Shown piece by piece: positions 7,149-8,719 of a stretch of DNA of 8,719 nucleotides (the first letter of the stretch is position 1; the number at the start of each line of letters is the position of its first letter). The position numbers and the translations under genes were made by a program. The stretch is from NCBI GenBank assembly GCA_012031335.1, contig JAAUTT010000136.1:1-8719 (forward strand). The letters are read 5' to 3'. This DNA is from Bacteroidales bacterium. GTDB lineage: Bacteria; Bacteroidota; Bacteroidia; Bacteroidales; JAAUTT01. Under the pieces are notes generated by a model that was not told where the DNA came from, did not search any database, and worked only from the letters and a program-made list of their open reading frames with translations.

Positions 7149-7778
7149 TGAATAAAGACTATTACTATATTTTAAACCTTACCCCTCCTGTTTCCGAAGA
7201 GGAAATAAAACAGGCATACAGAACCCTTGCAAAAAAATTCCATACCTGATGTAAACCATTCTCCCGGGGCGCATGAAAAATTTTTAGAGATTTCGGAAGC
7301 ATACGAATTTCTTTTGGAACAGCATAACCACTCCTCGGGCAATACCATTGAGTATAATGAAAATGACGAACACCTTCAGAATTATTTTGAGGAAATGCGT
7401 CGTCATGCCCGGGAAAGAGCTCAGGAACATGCCCGAATGAAATATGAAAAACTAAAAAAAGAACATGAGGCATTTCAGGAAAGTGGATTGTATGATTTGG
7501 TTTTAGTATTGGGATATATTGGCAGAGTAGGTCTCATTTCAATTTGCATTGGTTTAATTATAGGGGCGATAATACTAAGTATCGGATTTTCAGATACACC
7601 TATCATGGTAAGAGGTTTAATGGCTCTTGCCGGAGCCATTGGGTTATACCAAATTGTGAAAAACTTTAAAAAATTCATCTATGCCGGAAAATTCTTTTAT
7701 AACTACAAACAGCTGAGAGCTTTTTTTTCCTTTCGAAACGCCGAAACCAACGAAAATTGTTTTTCACTCCAAATTTAA
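7148..7778 (+). CDS. Membrane-anchored J-domain (DnaJ-like) protein, frameshifted
   Basis: This is a co-chaperone-type protein with an N-terminal J domain, which would stimulate the ATPase of a DnaK-type Hsp70, tied to the membrane by its C-terminal half. From ATG 7148 it reads [32 protein letters not shown] and then meets a stop. Removing A7244 restores the diagnostic HPD (H32-P33-D34) and continues [22 protein letters not shown], the end of helix III and helix IV of the J domain. A charged, probably helical linker rich in Arg, Glu and Lys follows (about 76-112), then two membrane segments (about 117-147 and 152-170) and a basic tail. Reconstructed length is about 209 residues. No Gly/Phe region, zinc centre or DnaJ C-terminal domain is present, so it is a J-domain-only (class C) type. 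It sits between the Dabb gene (24 bases) and a membrane protein gene (29 bases). Confidence 0.82.
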
Positions 7779-7807
7779 AAGCCGATTCTCGTCCATATAA
7801 ATTAAAT

Positions 7808-8248
7808 ATGATGAAGATTAAGGATATAAAACTTCACAATTATGGACCGGGGCAGCATGGCGTGGCGTTTAACCAGAAAAGTGAAACTCTGAGTATTCCT
7901 CGTTCCAAACATGCTTTAATTGTTCATTCAATAATTATTGTGGTAAAGTTTCTTTCATTGATTACCTGTCTGACTTTTCTTGATATTAACAGTTTTTTAT
8001 GGAGAATTATTCTGGGGATATTTATGGGTGCCTTTTTCTCCAAAATTATACTAATTATAACACACACCAAATCTACAACTACTCATCTTTTTTCAGTGAG
8101 TATAATTATAAGGATATGTTTTTGGCTTTTCGCAATTTCACTTTCTACAGTTATTTATTTTCGGCCATTTAATATTTATACCCTTGAATATATAAATGGA
8201 ATAATAGCATTTATGATATTGTTCGACACATTTTTGGAACAATTTTAA
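7808..8248 (+). CDS. Hypothetical four-helix membrane protein
   Basis: I do not recognise a family. The 146-residue product has a soluble N-terminus of about 34 residues (MMKIKDIKLHNYGPGQHGVA and on), then four predicted membrane helices near residues 36-58, 64-85, 95-118 and 124-142, with short loops (THTKSTTTH and FRPFN). I chose ATG 7808 because an upstream in-frame TTG at 7757 would overlap the J-domain gene and add an unlike stretch; ATG 7811 is equally possible. It begins 29 bases after the J-domain gene stop and probably belongs to the same operon. The two products may share a membrane complex, but that is inference from order only. Its frame continues open for 64 codons past its TAA. 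Confidence 0.6.
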   Translation: MMKIKDIKLHNYGPGQHGVAFNQKSETLSIPRSKHALIVHSIIIVVKFLSLITCLTFLDINSFLWRIILGIFMGAFFSKIILIITHTKSTTTHLFSVSIIIRICFWLFAISLSTVIYFRPFNIYTLEYINGIIAFMILFDTFLEQF

Positions 8249-8440
8249 GTATCATTTCAAAAAATAGGTTCAAAAACCTGTTTCAGGCAACATCCGAAAG
8301 TAGAAGAACTGCTTGAAAAAAATATCAGTTTGGTTACGACATGCCAGTTTTATCAGTTTTTTATCCACTTTTTAAATGGTTTCTCGGATAGTCGTTGTTT
8401 ATTTATAAGTAATGATTTACTTTTAATCTGTATTGATTAG
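8249..8440 (+). other. Open frame of 63 codons with no start, possible gene remnant
   Basis: Directly after the TAA at 8246-8248, and in the same frame, the sequence stays open to TAG at 8438-8440. Part of it has gene-like composition (HPKVEELLEKNISLVTTCQ). There is no ATG at a sensible place and no motif I know. It may be a degraded or frameshifted gene end or a chance opening. A weak hairpin AGGTT-CAAA-AACCT lies at 8266-8279. Confidence 0.25.
8407..8422. promoter_or_regulatory. Dyad AAGTAA-TGAT-TTACTT in the flavin reductase promoter region
   Basis: Six-base perfect arms with a 4-base spacer lie 35 bases before ATG 8458. The right arm overlaps TACTTTTA (8418-8425), a near match to the TAnnTTTG element, so the dyad is well placed to act as an operator. 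The regulator is unknown. Confidence 0.4.
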
Positions 8441-8457
8441 CCCTAATTTAATTGATC

Positions 8458-8719
8458 ATGGAAAGTTTATTCAGGAAGATTAACATTAACACACTAACAG
8501 AAACTATTTCAAAATTCTCAATGAGGACTGGGCCTTACTAACAGCCGGTAACATTGATAAGGTTAATACTATGACTATAAGTTGGGGAACCGTTGGCGTT
8601 TTATGGAATAAACCGGTTTTTTTTGCTTTCGTTCGTCCGCAGAGATATACCTTCGACTTTATTAACAGAAACCATTATTTTACAATATCATTCTTCGAGG
8701 AAGAATATAAAAAAGCTCT
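8458..8719 (+). CDS. Flavin reductase family protein, 5' part, frameshifted
   Basis: This is the first third or so of a flavin reductase-like (flavoredoxin, DIM6/NTAB type) FMN-binding protein, which uses a split-barrel fold to bind FMN and pass electrons from NAD(P)H or another donor. ATG 8458 gives MESLFRKININTLTETISK and then the frame breaks. The next frame gives NEDWALLTAGNIDKVNTMTI, followed by SWGTVGVLWNKPVFFAFVRP and QRYTFDFINRNHYFTISFFE. These are the family's conserved T-x-S-W-G strand, the P-V-x-x-x-x-V-R-P-x-R flavin-contact strand, and the following helix and F-T-x-S-F strand. Adding one A to the four As at 8511-8514 joins the halves (SKILNEDWALL). The gene runs off the window at 8719 with the frame still open. 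A dyad and a promoter-like element lie just upstream. Redox partner and substrate are unknown. Confidence 0.82.

Noticed and set aside
1..8719. CRISPR array, transposon, tRNA or rRNA
   Set aside because: No spaced direct repeats, terminal inverted repeats, transposase or integrase motifs, or tRNA cloverleaf could be seen on either strand.

Overview
The window looks like chromosomal DNA from a member of the Bacteroidota, most likely the class Bacteroidia. The reasons are the low GC content, A-rich leaders without Shine-Dalgarno sequences, promoter elements of the TAnnTTTG type, and a BlaR1-like M56 protein whose tail resembles TonB and TonB-dependent receptor domains. This placement rests on gene content and style, not on a marker gene.

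Left part (1-1480, minus strand): a class I SAM-dependent methyltransferase (184-1112, frameshifted), then a 59-codon gene (1301-1480) whose product resembles a cold-shock-type OB fold. Centre-left (1710-2327, plus strand): a CXXC redoxin of the peroxiredoxin-like group, closed by a strong terminator it shares with the convergent gene. Centre (2330-5482, minus strand): murB, then the regulator/sensor pair blaI-blaR1 with an ATGA overlap. Two dyad operators sit on the blaI promoter. Right part (5598-8719, plus strand): a GT4 glycosyltransferase; an apparent operon of a Dabb-domain protein, a membrane-anchored J-domain protein and a four-helix membrane protein; and the 5' part of a flavin reductase family gene that runs off the window.

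The most striking property is that six of the eleven genes contain single-base indels, eight in all. Each one, when undone, restores a textbook family motif (GCG loop of the methyltransferase, HExxH region of M56, MurB C-terminus, HPD of the J domain, and others). murB is normally essential and the genes show no other decay, so the best explanation is uncorrected sequencing or assembly indels, not a pseudogene island. Coordinates of these genes are given for the reconstructed reading frames.

I found no mobile element, CRISPR array, RNA gene or clear defence system. The parts most worth a second look are the small OB-fold-like gene, the BlaI operator architecture next to murB, the unusual C-terminus of the BlaR1-like protein, and the J-domain membrane operon. 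None of them proves a new system.
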